A stretch of 64,000 bases of DNA from Bordetella genomosp. 1. Its GTDB lineage: Bacteria; Pseudomonadota; Gammaproteobacteria; Burkholderiales; Burkholderiaceae_B. The DNA lies in contig NZ_NEVL01000004.1 of assembly GCF_002261335.1 (NCBI RefSeq), positions 372,001 through 436,000 of the forward strand, written 5' to 3'. The notes under the pieces were generated by a model. That model was not told where the DNA came from and made no database searches. It saw only the letters and a list, made by a program, of their open reading frames with translations. Positions 27,357-37,246 of the stretch are shown here, one piece after another (the first letter of the stretch is position 1; every line of letters starts with the position of its first letter). The translations under genes and the position numbers were made by a program.

Positions 27357-28316
27357 TCAGGGCTGCACGGGCGTATTGCCCATTCTGTCGAGCAGGGGCC
27401 GCTGCAACACGGGCAGCGGCATCGGGGTGGCGGGGGCCGTGGCGGCGGGCGCGGCGGCGGGCCTGCGGCCGTCCTCGCCGACCTGGCGTACCGCGGGCCG
27501 GCTCGTCGTGGCCGCGTCCTGCGGCGCGATCGACACCGCGGCGAGCGTCTGCGCCGGGCGGGCGGACTGCTGGGTCCGCTGGCGCTCGCGGATCTCGCTG
27601 GCCAGCTCGCTCACGCGTTGCCGGGCCGGCTCGGGCAACTGGGCCTGGTCCATCACGTGGCGCGCCGAGGCCTCGTCGCCGGTCACGAGCAGCAGCAGGG
27701 CCAGGTTGCCGATGATGCGCACATTGGTGGGATCGAGCTCGGCGGCCTGCCCCATGGGCACGCGCGCGGCAGCGGGGTCGCCCGCGCGCAGCAGCGCGTA
27801 GCCGAGGTCGCCGAGATACTGCGCGTCGGTGGGGCGCAGCTGGGCGGCACGCGCGATGCGGTCGGCGGCCGCCGGGAAGTCGCCCTGCGCGCCGGCCAGC
27901 AGCCCGAGGCCATGCCAGCCGCGCGCGGCCTGATCGCCGTTGAGCAGCGCGCGATAGACCTGTTCCGCGGCCTGCGGCTGGCCGGTCATGCGCAAGGCAT
28001 CGGCGCGCAGCGCGGCGAGCTCGGTGGACTCGCCATACGACTGCCGGTAGGCGTCGATGTAGGCGAGCGACGCGAAGTAGCGGCCGTCGCGCTGCGCCTC
28101 GCGGATCATCGACAGCGCCATCTCCGGCGGCGTGGCCGCATTCTTGCGCATGTCCCGGTCGGCCTTGTCCTGCGCCAGCGCCTGTTCGCGCTGCTGCTCG
28201 CGCATCAGCTGCTGGGCCGTTTCCACGCGCGAGGCCTGGCAGCCCGCCAGCACCGCGACAGCGGCGGCGGCGGCCAGCAGGCGCCCGGCTCGGTGATCGA
28301 TCGAAGTGCGCACCAT
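27357..28316 (-). CDS. tadD: TadD, TPR lipoprotein
   Basis: 319 residues. Lipoprotein signal with lipobox LAGC; then a central tetratricopeptide solenoid (about 70-250: EMALSMIREAQRDGRY, RADALRMTGQPQAAEQVYRAL, LGLLAGAQGDFPAAADRIARAA, LGDLGYALLRAGDPAAARVP), ending in a Pro/Ala-rich tail. TadD is the pilotin-like partner that helps the secretin RcpA reach and multimerise in the outer membrane. Start ATG 28316 overlaps the tadC stop by one base (TGATG). Confidence 0.88.
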   Translation of the reverse strand: MVRTSIDHRAGRLLAAAAAVAVLAGCQASRVETAQQLMREQQREQALAQDKADRDMRKNAATPPEMALSMIREAQRDGRYFASLAYIDAYRQSYGESTELAALRADALRMTGQPQAAEQVYRALLNGDQAARGWHGLGLLAGAQGDFPAAADRIARAAQLRPTDAQYLGDLGYALLRAGDPAAARVPMGQAAELDPTNVRIIGNLALLLLVTGDEASARHVMDQAQLPEPARQRVSELASEIRERQRTQQSARPAQTLAAVSIAPQDAATTSRPAVRQVGEDGRRPAAAPAATAPATPMPLPVLQRPLLDRMGNTPVQP

Positions 28317-29317
28317 CAACTTCCTCCCGCCACCTGCGACAGACCGCGCACGATGGCTATGAATCCGGACCCGCCCGTCACGATGAGCAGCGCGGGCAAC
28401 AAGGTCATCACCATCACGCCGGTCATCTTGACCGTGAGCTTGGCGACCTTGGCCTTGAGTTCGAGCTTGCGCTTCTCGCGCACGCGTTCGCTGAAGCGGC
28501 CGAGCGGCTCCTGCACCGCGCCGCCATGCTTGTCGACCTGCACCATGAGCCGGCAGATGGCGGTCAGGTCCTCGTTGTCGTAGCCCTCCGCCAGCCGCGC
28601 CAGCGACTGCTCGCGCGTGCGGCCCCGGGTGTGCGCATCGGCCGCGGCACGCAGCTCCTGGCTGATGACCGGCATCGCCGCGCGGAAGTCGTTCACCAGC
28701 ACATGGATGCTCTGGTCGAGCGAGAGGCCCACGCCCTGCAGCAGGCGCAGCAGGTCGATCAGCAGCGGCAACTCCTCGCCGGCCTTGCGGCGGCGTTGCG
28801 ACCAGCGCCGCATCAGCCACCACTTGGGCGCCATCCAGCCGATCGCCAGCCCGAAGAACAGGACGGCCGCCACGCCCAGCAGATTGAGCGCGGGCCAGCG
28901 CGCGTCGGCAAACATCCAGCCGGCCAGCGGCAGGGCCAGGGCCAGGAACGCGCGGGCGGCTATGAACAGGCCGCGTGCGCGCGGCACGTCGGCAAAGCCG
29001 CAGGCGTCGAGCAGGCGCCGGTCTTCGTCGGCCAGCAGCGACTCGCCCAGCTTGCCCGCGCCGATGCGCAGGCCGGCATCGCTGGCCGCGTGCGCGACCG
29101 CCTCGATGCGCTCGCGCGACGAGCGCGGCGCGGTCTCGACCTCGATCGCGCGACCCTCGCGCGCGGCAATGGCGCGTTCGACGGTGCGCAGGCTGCGGCC
29201 CTGCCGGCCTGCGCGCATCAGCAGCGCGCCGCCCACGATCAGGCAGCCCACCATGAGGGCGCAGAGGGCGCCGATGAGCAGCCAGCGCGACAGCGGATCG
29301 GAGAGCATGAGCGCCAT
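28316..29317 (-). CDS. tadC: TadC, inner-membrane platform protein
   Basis: 333 residues of the type II secretion F (GspF/TadC) family. Membrane segments near 12-35, about 110-160 and at the C-terminus (VMVMTLLPALLIVTGGSGFIAIV); cytoplasmic T2SSF domain with GVGLSLDQSIHVLVNDFRAAMP and EPLGRFSERVREKRKLELKAK. With TadB it forms the inner-membrane base that couples the ATPase TadA/CpaF to pilus assembly. It lies 6 bp after tadB. Confidence 0.92.
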   Translation of the reverse strand: MALMLSDPLSRWLLIGALCALMVGCLIVGGALLMRAGRQGRSLRTVERAIAAREGRAIEVETAPRSSRERIEAVAHAASDAGLRIGAGKLGESLLADEDRRLLDACGFADVPRARGLFIAARAFLALALPLAGWMFADARWPALNLLGVAAVLFFGLAIGWMAPKWWLMRRWSQRRRKAGEELPLLIDLLRLLQGVGLSLDQSIHVLVNDFRAAMPVISQELRAAADAHTRGRTREQSLARLAEGYDNEDLTAICRLMVQVDKHGGAVQEPLGRFSERVREKRKLELKAKVAKLTVKMTGVMVMTLLPALLIVTGGSGFIAIVRGLSQVAGGS

Positions 29318-29323
29318 GGCCGC

Positions 29324-30246
29324 CTACACTCCGCGCGCCATGCGGTAGAGCCAGTAGGAGCCGCCCACCTGCAGGCCCGCCGCCAGCATCAGCATCTTGA
29401 AGCCGAGCTCGTCGTTCCACATGCCCATGAAGAGCGCGTTGTTGGTCATGATGATGAAGAGCGCCACGCCGATGGGCAGCAGCGCGAGCACCCAGGCCGA
29501 CAGCCGCACCTCCGCCGACAATGCGGTCAGCTCGTTGCGCGCCTGTTCGAGGTCGCGCATGAAGCCCGCCATGCGCTCGAGCACCTGGTCGCTGCGGCCG
29601 CCGAAGCGCAGCGCCAGCGAGATCACGGCCGACACGAGCAGCAGTTCCTGCAGGCCATACTGGCGCGCGACCTGGGACAGCGCCACGTCGAGCTCCTTGC
29701 CCGAGCGCGCCAGCGCGTCGGCGCGCTGCACCACCTCGAGCAGCGGCTGTTCCACCGAGCGCGTGGCCGACTGGAACGCCGAGCTCACGCTGTTGCCGAT
29801 CATGATGAGCCGCACCGCCGCGTCGAGAAACTCGGGCAGTTGCGCGATCATGCGGCGCTTGCGCTTGTCGGCCTTGTACCAGATGCGGAAATAGCCGCCG
29901 AGCAGGAGCAGCACGGCGCCGGCCGCGGCGGCCGCCGGGCCCGCCGCCAGCCACAGCACGGCGCCGACCAGCAGCGGCGGCAGGAACAGGATGAAGTAGA
30001 TGCGCTGGTTGGAGGGCTCGCCCGCCAGCAGCAGCAGGCGCGACCAGGCGTTGCCGCCGCGGCGGATCGGCTGCATGAAGGTCTGGGCGGTCACCGACGC
30101 CGCGTTCGCCCGGCCCTGGTCCAGGCGCGTGTCGAGATAGGCCGAGGTGGCGCTGCGGCGCGCGACCGACGTGGCGCGCAGCACCAGCACGAAGGCGGCC
30201 GCGAGCAGCAGCAGTGCGACCGCGGCCAGCAGCAGCGCCGTCGACA

Positions 30247-30250
<4 letters not shown>
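29324..30250 (-). CDS. tadB: TadB, inner-membrane platform protein
   Basis: 308 residues. Same T2SSF family as TadC: N-terminal helix (STALLLAAVALLLLAAAFVLVL), a cytoplasmic domain with LPEFLDAAVRLIMIGNSVSSAF and GLQELLLVSAVISLALRFGGR, and two C-terminal helices (LPIGVALFIIMTN, LMLAAGLQVGGSYWLYRMA). It partners TadC. ATG 30250 overlaps the cpaF stop by four bases. Confidence 0.92.
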
Positions 30251-31620
<1,370 letters not shown>

Positions 31621-31638
31621 GTTGATTCCCGCCCTTCA

Positions 31639-32970
31639 TCAAACCATGTTGACACGCCGGTGCACGCCGGGCAGCCAGGTGGCGAGCCAGCCCTGGCGCG
31701 AGCTCGGCGCCATGCTGTCCGACATCACCCGATCGACCAGCGACTGCACCGCGCGCACGTACACGTCGCGCTCGGCCTGCTCATGCAGCAGGCGGCCTTG
31801 GTTGGTGCAGGTCATCAGCGGCAGGGTGCGGTCGGGCAAGGTGCCGGCCAGCGCGATGCCGAAGCGCTCCGCGATCTGCGCGGCGGTCATGCCGTAGCGC
31901 TCGTCGTAGCGATTGACCACCAGCTTGACCGAACCGCGCTCGACGTGGTGCTGGTCGAGCTCCTGCAGCACGTTGGCCAGCGAAACCAGCGCGCTCACGC
32001 TCTGGTCGGTGACGAGCCAGGTTTCCTGCGACGAACGCACCAGCTTGGCCACGAACTCCGGATTGGAGAAGCCGCCGGCGTCGGTCACCAGCATGCCGTA
32101 GTGCTGGCGCAGCCGCTCGAACAGCATCAGCGAATCCGAAGGCGACAGCGCGCGCATCTGCGCCACGTCGCGCGGCAGCGCCATGGCGCTCACGCCCGCG
32201 GCGGTGTGCGCCATGGCCGAACTGAGCAGCGTGCCGTCGAGCCGGCGCAGGTTGCGCACCGCCTCGGCGAAGTCGAACTCGCTGCTGATGTTGAGATAGA
32301 GCAGGCAGTCGCCCACCGGCCAGCCCAGGTCGAGCACGCCGACCCGGTCGGACAGCGGCAGCTGCGTGGCCATCAGGTCGCCGCTCCTGGCGCCCTTGCC
32401 TGCGCCCTGCTGGCGCCCGGCGGCCGCCTGCGCCAGCATGTGCTGCGACAGGCCGGCGGCGTGCACGGCCAGCGTGCTCGCGCCCACGCCCGGCCGCGCG
32501 CCCAGCACCAGCACGCTGCGATGCGCGGCATCGGTGCCGCCGCCTTCGCCGCGGCGATTGGAGATCAGGCGCTGCACCACGCCGCGCACTTCCTCGGGCG
32601 AGACCGACGGGTCGACGAAATCGCTCACGCCCGCGCGCAGCGCGGCGATCGCGCCGTCCGGCTGCGCCAGGTAGCCGACCGCAACGCGCGGCACGGCGGG
32701 CGCGACGCGCGCGAGGATGCGCGCCAGGTCGGCCGCCATCAGCAGCTTGCCCGGCTCGTTGGCATCGGGCGTGAAGTCCAGAAACACCACCTGCGGATTG
32801 ATGTCCGCGATGCGGCGTGCCAAGGTATCCAGCGGCGGCAGCTCTTGCGTCAACAGGCCGAGATCACCGATGGCCTGACCCAACTGCTGCGCCACGCCGT
32901 TGTTGTTGGAGCAGAAAAGAAAGCAGGTGCTCTTGTCGAGAGCAACCCATTCGCGGGCGTGTGTCTTCAT
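31639..32970 (-). CDS. cpaE: CpaE/TadZ localisation protein
   Basis: 443 residues. N-terminal receiver-like region (FLFCSNNNGVAQQLGQAIG ... VVFLDFTPDANEPG), then a MinD/ParA-like ATPase. The P-loop reads VLVLGARPGVGASTLAVHAA, lacking the usual deviant-Walker lysines (KGGxGKS/T), which is common in the TadZ group. DLGWPVGDCLLYLNI and LVTDAGGF follow. Members mark the pole or site of Tad machinery. ATG 32970 was chosen; GTG 32979 would overlap the secretin stop as GTGA and is possible. Confidence 0.88.
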   Translation of the reverse strand: MKTHAREWVALDKSTCFLFCSNNNGVAQQLGQAIGDLGLLTQELPPLDTLARRIADINPQVVFLDFTPDANEPGKLLMAADLARILARVAPAVPRVAVGYLAQPDGAIAALRAGVSDFVDPSVSPEEVRGVVQRLISNRRGEGGGTDAAHRSVLVLGARPGVGASTLAVHAAGLSQHMLAQAAAGRQQGAGKGARSGDLMATQLPLSDRVGVLDLGWPVGDCLLYLNISSEFDFAEAVRNLRRLDGTLLSSAMAHTAAGVSAMALPRDVAQMRALSPSDSLMLFERLRQHYGMLVTDAGGFSNPEFVAKLVRSSQETWLVTDQSVSALVSLANVLQELDQHHVERGSVKLVVNRYDERYGMTAAQIAERFGIALAGTLPDRTLPLMTCTNQGRLLHEQAERDVYVRAVQSLVDRVMSDSMAPSSRQGWLATWLPGVHRRVNMV

Positions 32971-32975
32971 GTTCG

Positions 32976-34322
32976 TCACCGTGAGAAACCCGGCATCTGC
33001 TGTCCCCCCATCGGGCCCAGCAGGTAGTAGCCCCAGGCGGTGCTTGCACGATCGGTCACCTCCTGCCGCTCCCCCGGCATGGGCAGCGTCACCCCGCGGG
33101 CGATCGGACGGACCAATCGTGGCGTCACCACGATTACCAGCTCGTTGTCTTCTTGCGAGTACTGCACGCTGCGGAAGAAGGCGCCGATGATCGGCAGGTC
33201 TCCCAACAGCGGAATCTTGTTGACGTTCGCCTTGGTCTGGCGCGACACCAGGCCGCCGATCAGATAGCTCTCGCCGTCGCCCAACTCCACCATCGTGTCG
33301 GCCTTGCGCGTGCGCAGCGCGGGGATCGTGGTGATCTGGTTGGTATCACCGGTCACGATGCTGATGCCGTTGGCGTAATCCAGCTCGCTCGCCTCCGGCG
33401 CCACCTTCAGCGCGATGCGGTCGCGCGAGATCACCGTGGGCGATACGGTCAGGCCGATGCCGAACGGCTTGAACTCGATCGTCTGCGTGCCAAGCCCCGC
33501 CGACACCGGAATCGGAATCTCGCCGCCGGCCAGGAAACTCGCGCTCTGCCCCGACATCGCCAGCAGCGTCGGCTCGGCCAGGATGCGCGCCATGCCATTG
33601 CTTTGCAGCAGTTGCAGCGTGGCGTTGAAGTTGCGGCTGTTGTAGGCGATCCCGCCCAGGAACCCGCTCAACTCCGGCAGCAGCGACACGCCGCCCGTCA
33701 CCCGGCCACCGCCCGCGTTGAAGGCCACCCCGATGTCTTTCATCACCGAGCGCGACACCTCCACCACCTTCACCTCGACCTGCACCACGCCGCTGGTCGC
33801 GATCTGCGACACGTCGACCTGGGTCTTGGGATCGCCCGCGGCCTCGGACGCCGCGCGATGCGCATCTGCCGACGGCGCCAGTCCGGTCAGCACGCCGCGG
33901 CCATCCGCGGTGGTGTCGACCTGAACGCCGGGCTGCACGCCGCGCCGCGCCAGGGCCGCCTGCGCATCCGAGAGCACCCGCACCACCCACACCTGCGGAT
34001 CGCGGCTGTTGCGCGTCCACACCCGCAACTCGGTGGTGCCCGCCTTGCGGCCCACCACCAGCACTTCTCCCGCACTTCCCGTACCCGAGAGCACCTTCAC
34101 ATCGGCCACGGCCGGGTCGGCGACGGCGATGCGGGTGGGCGGCGCGCCCAACCCGAGGGGCTGCTGGCCGTTCACGCTCACCAGCAATTCGCCCATGCGC
34201 GGCTGCGCGGCCGCGCCCTGCGCAGCCGCCGCGGGCGTCTGCGCATGGGCGGCACCCACCGGCAGCAGCGCCGCCAGCCAGAGGCCCATCCAAATCTTCC
34301 TGCCTATCCCCGATGCATTCAT
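32976..34322 (-). CDS. cpaC: RcpA/CpaC outer-membrane secretin
   Basis: 448 residues. Signal peptide ends in LPVGAAHAQ. N-terminal N0/BON-type region (ELLVSVNGQQPLGLGAPPTRIAVADPAVADVKVL ... GTTELRVWTRN), then the secretin core with VQVEVKVVEVSRSVMKDIGV, PVSAGLGTQTIEFKPFGIGL and the C-terminal KIPLLGDLPIIGAFFRS, typical of type II/IV secretins. It forms the outer-membrane ring through which the Flp pilus passes. The C-terminal extension (ASTAWGYYLLGPMGGQQM) is low complexity. It follows cpaB by 79 bp. Confidence 0.93.
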   Translation of the reverse strand: MNASGIGRKIWMGLWLAALLPVGAAHAQTPAAAAQGAAAQPRMGELLVSVNGQQPLGLGAPPTRIAVADPAVADVKVLSGTGSAGEVLVVGRKAGTTELRVWTRNSRDPQVWVVRVLSDAQAALARRGVQPGVQVDTTADGRGVLTGLAPSADAHRAASEAAGDPKTQVDVSQIATSGVVQVEVKVVEVSRSVMKDIGVAFNAGGGRVTGGVSLLPELSGFLGGIAYNSRNFNATLQLLQSNGMARILAEPTLLAMSGQSASFLAGGEIPIPVSAGLGTQTIEFKPFGIGLTVSPTVISRDRIALKVAPEASELDYANGISIVTGDTNQITTIPALRTRKADTMVELGDGESYLIGGLVSRQTKANVNKIPLLGDLPIIGAFFRSVQYSQEDNELVIVVTPRLVRPIARGVTLPMPGERQEVTDRASTAWGYYLLGPMGGQQMPGFSR

Positions 34323-34401
34323 GCGTTCTGTTTCCGGTTGCTGGTTGCTCGCGCCGTTACGGCGGGCGCGGGTCGCGATTCGGTGCCGACGCTTGGGTCC
34401 T

Positions 34402-35361
34402 CTAGTAATTGACGGTGGAGATCTCCCCGCCACGAATGATTTCGACGCTGCGGCCGCCACCCTGTCGCGGCGCGCGCGGCGGCGCCTCGGGCGTCGGCTG
34501 GGGCCCGGCCAGCTGCGGCAGGGCATCGCCGGCGAAGGCCGCATTGATGCCGTCGCGCGCGCTCGCCTGCTGCGCGGGCGTCAGGCCGCTGCGCGCCGTC
34601 AGCACGGGCGCGCGGCGCGGGAACAGCGACGGATCGGGCATGGACTCGTCTTCCGGCGAGCGCAGCACGAGTTGCAGCTTGCCCGCGCGCGCGGCCAGCA
34701 GCAGCTCGTTGACCCGCTCGACCGGCACGGCCAGGATGGCGTTGCGGACGGCCACCGGCGCGTTGTTGCTCGTGTTCTGGGCCTGTGCCTCGGCCGGTCC
34801 GGCGAGCGAATCGGGACCATAGGCCAGGACGCGCACGCGCGATTGCAGCAAACGGGTCTGCGTGCCGGGCACCTCCTGGCTGCGATCCATCATCAGGAAC
34901 ACGTCGATCATGTCGCCCGGGCGGATGCGGTTCTGCGCGCCCGTGAGTTCGTCGACAGGGATGGTCACGGCGCGCTCGCCCTGGCCCAGGAAGGTCGACA
35001 GGCCACGCACCACGTCGGCGCTCATGACCGGCTCGTTGGCGGCCAGCGCCTTGCGCAGCACGCGGCCCTCCACGGCCTTGGGATCGGTCTCCACGCCGCC
35101 CGGCTGCACCGGCCATTGCGCGACGCTGAGCTTGTCGGCGGTCAGCACCGCCCCGGCCTCGACCGGCGCGCTCACGACCAGCACGGGATAGGTCGGCGCC
35201 GGCGGCCGGGCCGGCGCGGCATCGGGCGCGGGCGCCTGGGTCTGCGCCATCGGCGCGGGCGGCGGCGGCGCGGGCCGCAGCGCGAGCTGGATGGCGAACG
35301 CGCCCAGCAGCAGGGCCACGAGCACGAACAGGCCGGCGATGATCTTGGTGGTGAGGCTCAT
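34402..35361 (-). CDS. cpaB: CpaB/RcpC, Flp pilus assembly protein
   Basis: 319 residues. One N-terminal helix (MSLTTKIIAGLFVLVALLLGAFAI), a Pro-rich linker, then the SAF domain (VLVVSAPVEAGAVLTADKLSVAQWP) and the RcpC core (GERAVTIPVDELTGAQNRIRPGDMIDVFLMM, AILAVPVERVNELLLAARAGKLQLVLR). CpaB/RcpC is needed for secretin stability. ATG 35361 overlaps the upstream gene's stop by four bases. Confidence 0.93.
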   Translation of the reverse strand: MSLTTKIIAGLFVLVALLLGAFAIQLALRPAPPPPAPMAQTQAPAPDAAPARPPAPTYPVLVVSAPVEAGAVLTADKLSVAQWPVQPGGVETDPKAVEGRVLRKALAANEPVMSADVVRGLSTFLGQGERAVTIPVDELTGAQNRIRPGDMIDVFLMMDRSQEVPGTQTRLLQSRVRVLAYGPDSLAGPAEAQAQNTSNNAPVAVRNAILAVPVERVNELLLAARAGKLQLVLRSPEDESMPDPSLFPRRAPVLTARSGLTPAQQASARDGINAAFAGDALPQLAGPQPTPEAPPRAPRQGGGRSVEIIRGGEISTVNY

Positions 35362-35831
35362 GGAGTGGACCCGGAAGGAATCTGCACGCTGGCCAGCGCC
35401 GACAGCGTCGACGGCAGCCACTGATTGCCGCCAGGCAGCGTGCCCGCGAGCGTGCGCATCATGCCCAGCAAAGGCCAGTCGGCCGCGTTATAGGAAAGCG
35501 ACACGCGGGCGCAGCGCTGCACCACGCCGTTGGCATCGGCCCAGGGGCAATTGGCCACCGTGACGGCGCAGGAGACGGCGAGCCAGTCGGCCTCCTGGCG
35601 CGCCGCATTGCAGGCGGCCGTGCCGTTGAAGGTGCCGGCCAGGCCGGTCTGCAGGGCGACCTGGGCGCCCTCGCCCACCGCCTTGGTGATTTTCTGTTGC
35701 GCCCAGAACAGCGACCCGAGACCGACGATGCCGCACAACACCAGCAGCAACAGCGTGATCGAGAGCGCGAACTCGATGGCGGCCACGCCGCGTTGGCGCT
35801 GCAGGCGCGAGGCAGGAAGGCGCGGCCGCAT
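35358..35831 (-). CDS. tadF: TadE/TadF-type pseudopilin (second copy)
   Basis: 157 residues. The N-terminus RLQRQRGVAAIEFALSITLLLLVLCGIVGLGSLF has the pseudopilin cleavage pattern: Gly followed by VAAIEF with Glu at +5, then a membrane helix; a prepilin peptidase would cut there. The periplasmic part has several cysteines (AACNAARQE, VSCAVTVANCPW, QRCARVS). I place it as TadF by position; TadE and TadF are hard to separate by sequence. ATG 35831 overlaps the tadE stop by one base (TGATG). Confidence 0.85.
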   Translation of the reverse strand: MRPRLPASRLQRQRGVAAIEFALSITLLLLVLCGIVGLGSLFWAQQKITKAVGEGAQVALQTGLAGTFNGTAACNAARQEADWLAVSCAVTVANCPWADANGVVQRCARVSLSYNAADWPLLGMMRTLAGTLPGGNQWLPSTLSALASVQIPSGSTP

Positions 35832-36313
35832 CACAGCCCCGCCGCGGCCGGCGCCGCCAGGGAGAGCTGCCCGCCCAGGCGCACGGAGGCGCGGGCGCGC
35901 AGCTCGGTCGGCACCACCAGGCCCATGCCCGGCAGCGTCGGCAGCAGCGGCGCGGACGCGTACGGATAGCGCACCAGCACTTCGATCTGGTCGGCGGCCA
36001 GCGTGAGTCCGCTGCACGCGCCGGTGCCGCCGATGCGGCCGGTCGGGCCGCACACGGCGATGGTGGACGGCGTGCCGCCCATCGAAGAGACCCATTCGAT
36101 CTGGTAGGCCGCGGCCGTCTGTGCACTGGTGGCGCGCGGCCCCCAGGCGCCCACCGCCTGCCAGCGCTGCGCGGCGCGCGCGCCCTCTTCGGCGGCGAAG
36201 TTGAGCGACTGCTGCGCGGCGAAGATGATGCCCCAGGTCAAAAGACCGTAAGCAACCAGGAAGAACACCACGAACACCAGGGAGAACTCGACGGCATAAC
36301 TGCCGCGCTGCAG
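35831..36313 (-). CDS. tadE: TadE pseudopilin, no canonical start at the expected place
   Basis: 160 residues if it starts at CTG 36313 (MQRGSYAVEFSLVFVVFFLVAYG), which gives the classical short pseudopilin leader: Gly then SYAVEF, Glu at +5, then a membrane helix. The rest carries NFAAEEGARAAQRW, a cysteine pair (VCGPTG, GACSGLTLAAD) and a hydrophobic C-terminus. In its frame there is no ATG near; the nearest GTG/TTG are at 36394 and 36388, which would add an Arg/Ala-rich 25-27 residue leader and overlap cpaA by about 150 bp. So the start is a CTG, an early GTG/TTG, or a sequencing slip at the cpaA end. Confidence 0.7.
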   Translation of the reverse strand: MQRGSYAVEFSLVFVVFFLVAYGLLTWGIIFAAQQSLNFAAEEGARAAQRWQAVGAWGPRATSAQTAAAYQIEWVSSMGGTPSTIAVCGPTGRIGGTGACSGLTLAADQIEVLVRYPYASAPLLPTLPGMGLVVPTELRARASVRLGGQLSLAAPAAAGL

Positions 36314-36738
36314 GCGACCACGCCGGCCGCCGCGCCGAACGGCAGCAGCCGCACGCCCTTGAGTGCGGTGCCCAGGCCGGCCGACCAATGCCACAGCGCC
36401 AGCGCGCCGCAGATGAGGGTGCCGAACAGCACCACCGCGGCCCACGGCCAGACGCCCACCCACAGGCCGAGCGCGGCCAGATACTTCACGTCGCCCGCGC
36501 CCATCCAGCGCATGGCCCACGCGATCACGAATACGAAGCTCGCGCCAAACGCGATCAAGGCGTCGGCCCAGCTCTGCGCACCGTAGTCCGGCCACGGCGC
36601 GGCGCCAAAGCTGGCGAGCGACAGCCATCCGAGCTGCACCAGCGCCGCGCCCACCGTCAACCAGTTGGGTACGCGCCGCATGCGCAGGTCGAAGTAGACG
36701 ACCAGGGCGTTGAAGGCCAGGAACGACAGCCACCACAT
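36238..36738 (-). CDS. cpaA: CpaA/TadV prepilin peptidase (A24 family)
   Basis: 166 residues with about five membrane helices. The aspartyl-protease signatures are seen: an Asp in VVYFDLRMRRVPNWL and the GAGDVKYLAAL motif (GxGD), both needed for prepilin cleavage. It should process Flp and the TadE/F pseudopilins. ATG 36738 has AAGGAGAAC just before it, while the earlier in-frame ATG 36762 has none. Its last 25 codons (CSAAVMPSSSPWCSWCSSWLL...) read unlike the family end and overlap tadE in another frame, so the true end may be shorter if the sequence has a frameshift. Confidence 0.85.
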   Translation of the reverse strand: MWWLSFLAFNALVVYFDLRMRRVPNWLTVGAALVQLGWLSLASFGAAPWPDYGAQSWADALIAFGASFVFVIAWAMRWMGAGDVKYLAALGLWVGVWPWAAVVLFGTLICGALALWHWSAGLGTALKGVRLLPFGAAAGVVACSAAVMPSSSPWCSWCSSWLLTVF

Positions 36739-36851
36739 GTTCTCCTTCAACAATCGTGGCACTCCAGCTTATAGGGGTGTAACCCGATCCGGCAGCGCAT
36801 CGCCCCCGCGTTGCGCAGCGAATCGACACGGGGCCGGGCCCCGACGCCGGC

Positions 36852-36891
36852 CCGGGCGCGCGGCGACGTCGCGAAGACGCCGCGCGCCCGG
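36852..36891 (-). promoter_or_regulatory. very stable hairpin between flp and cpaA
   Basis: A 14-bp perfect GC-rich stem: 36852-36865 (core GGGCGCGCGGCG) against 36878-36891, with a 12-base loop. No T-run follows on the minus strand. In Tad loci flp is made in large excess over the rest; a hairpin here could protect the flp transcript or act as a partial terminator. Confidence 0.65.
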
Positions 36892-36910
36892 CCCGGCGGC
36901 CGGCGGGCCA

Positions 36911-37093
36911 TCAGGTCGCCGGGGCAGTGCCGGACAAGCGGTTGCTGATACGGGTGAACAACCCGGTGAGGTCGGTTCCGAGGAGCGTGAGCGCGCCGAT
37001 GATGGCGACCGCGATCAGCCCCGCGATCAAGCCGTACTCGATCGCGGTGGCACCCTCTTCGTCTTTCCAGAAAGATTTGACGTGCGCAAGCAT
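36911..37093 (-). CDS. flp: Flp major pilin
   Basis: 60 residues, ATG 37093 with a perfect AGGAGG site. MLAHVKSFWKDEEG is the leader, cut after Gly14; the mature chain starts ATAIEYGLIAGLIAVAIIGAL with the Glu at +5 and Tyr at +6 that define Flp pilins, then a hydrophobic helix and the short C-terminus (LFTRISNRLSGTAPAT). It is the major subunit of the Tad pilus and the first gene of the operon. Only one copy is seen. Confidence 0.96.
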   Translation of the reverse strand: MLAHVKSFWKDEEGATAIEYGLIAGLIAVAIIGALTLLGTDLTGLFTRISNRLSGTAPAT

Positions 37094-37246
37094 GTGGCAC
37101 CTCCTAAAACAAGAAAACAAACGACAGTTGAAAAAAACGCCTCATACACTGCGGCGCTACAAAGCCATGACCAACCCCTCGCCGGCCAGGCCCATTCCTG
37201 CAGTCTTGCTTTACAGCTTGTTTATCTCTTTCCTGCGACGTCCGGC

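Noticed and set aside
37164-37198. Possible sigma-54 promoter (GG-N10-GC) upstream of flp
   Set aside because: Two GG/GC pairs with the right spacing exist on the minus strand, but the flanking bases do not match TGGCAC or TTGC; such weak matches are expected by chance.
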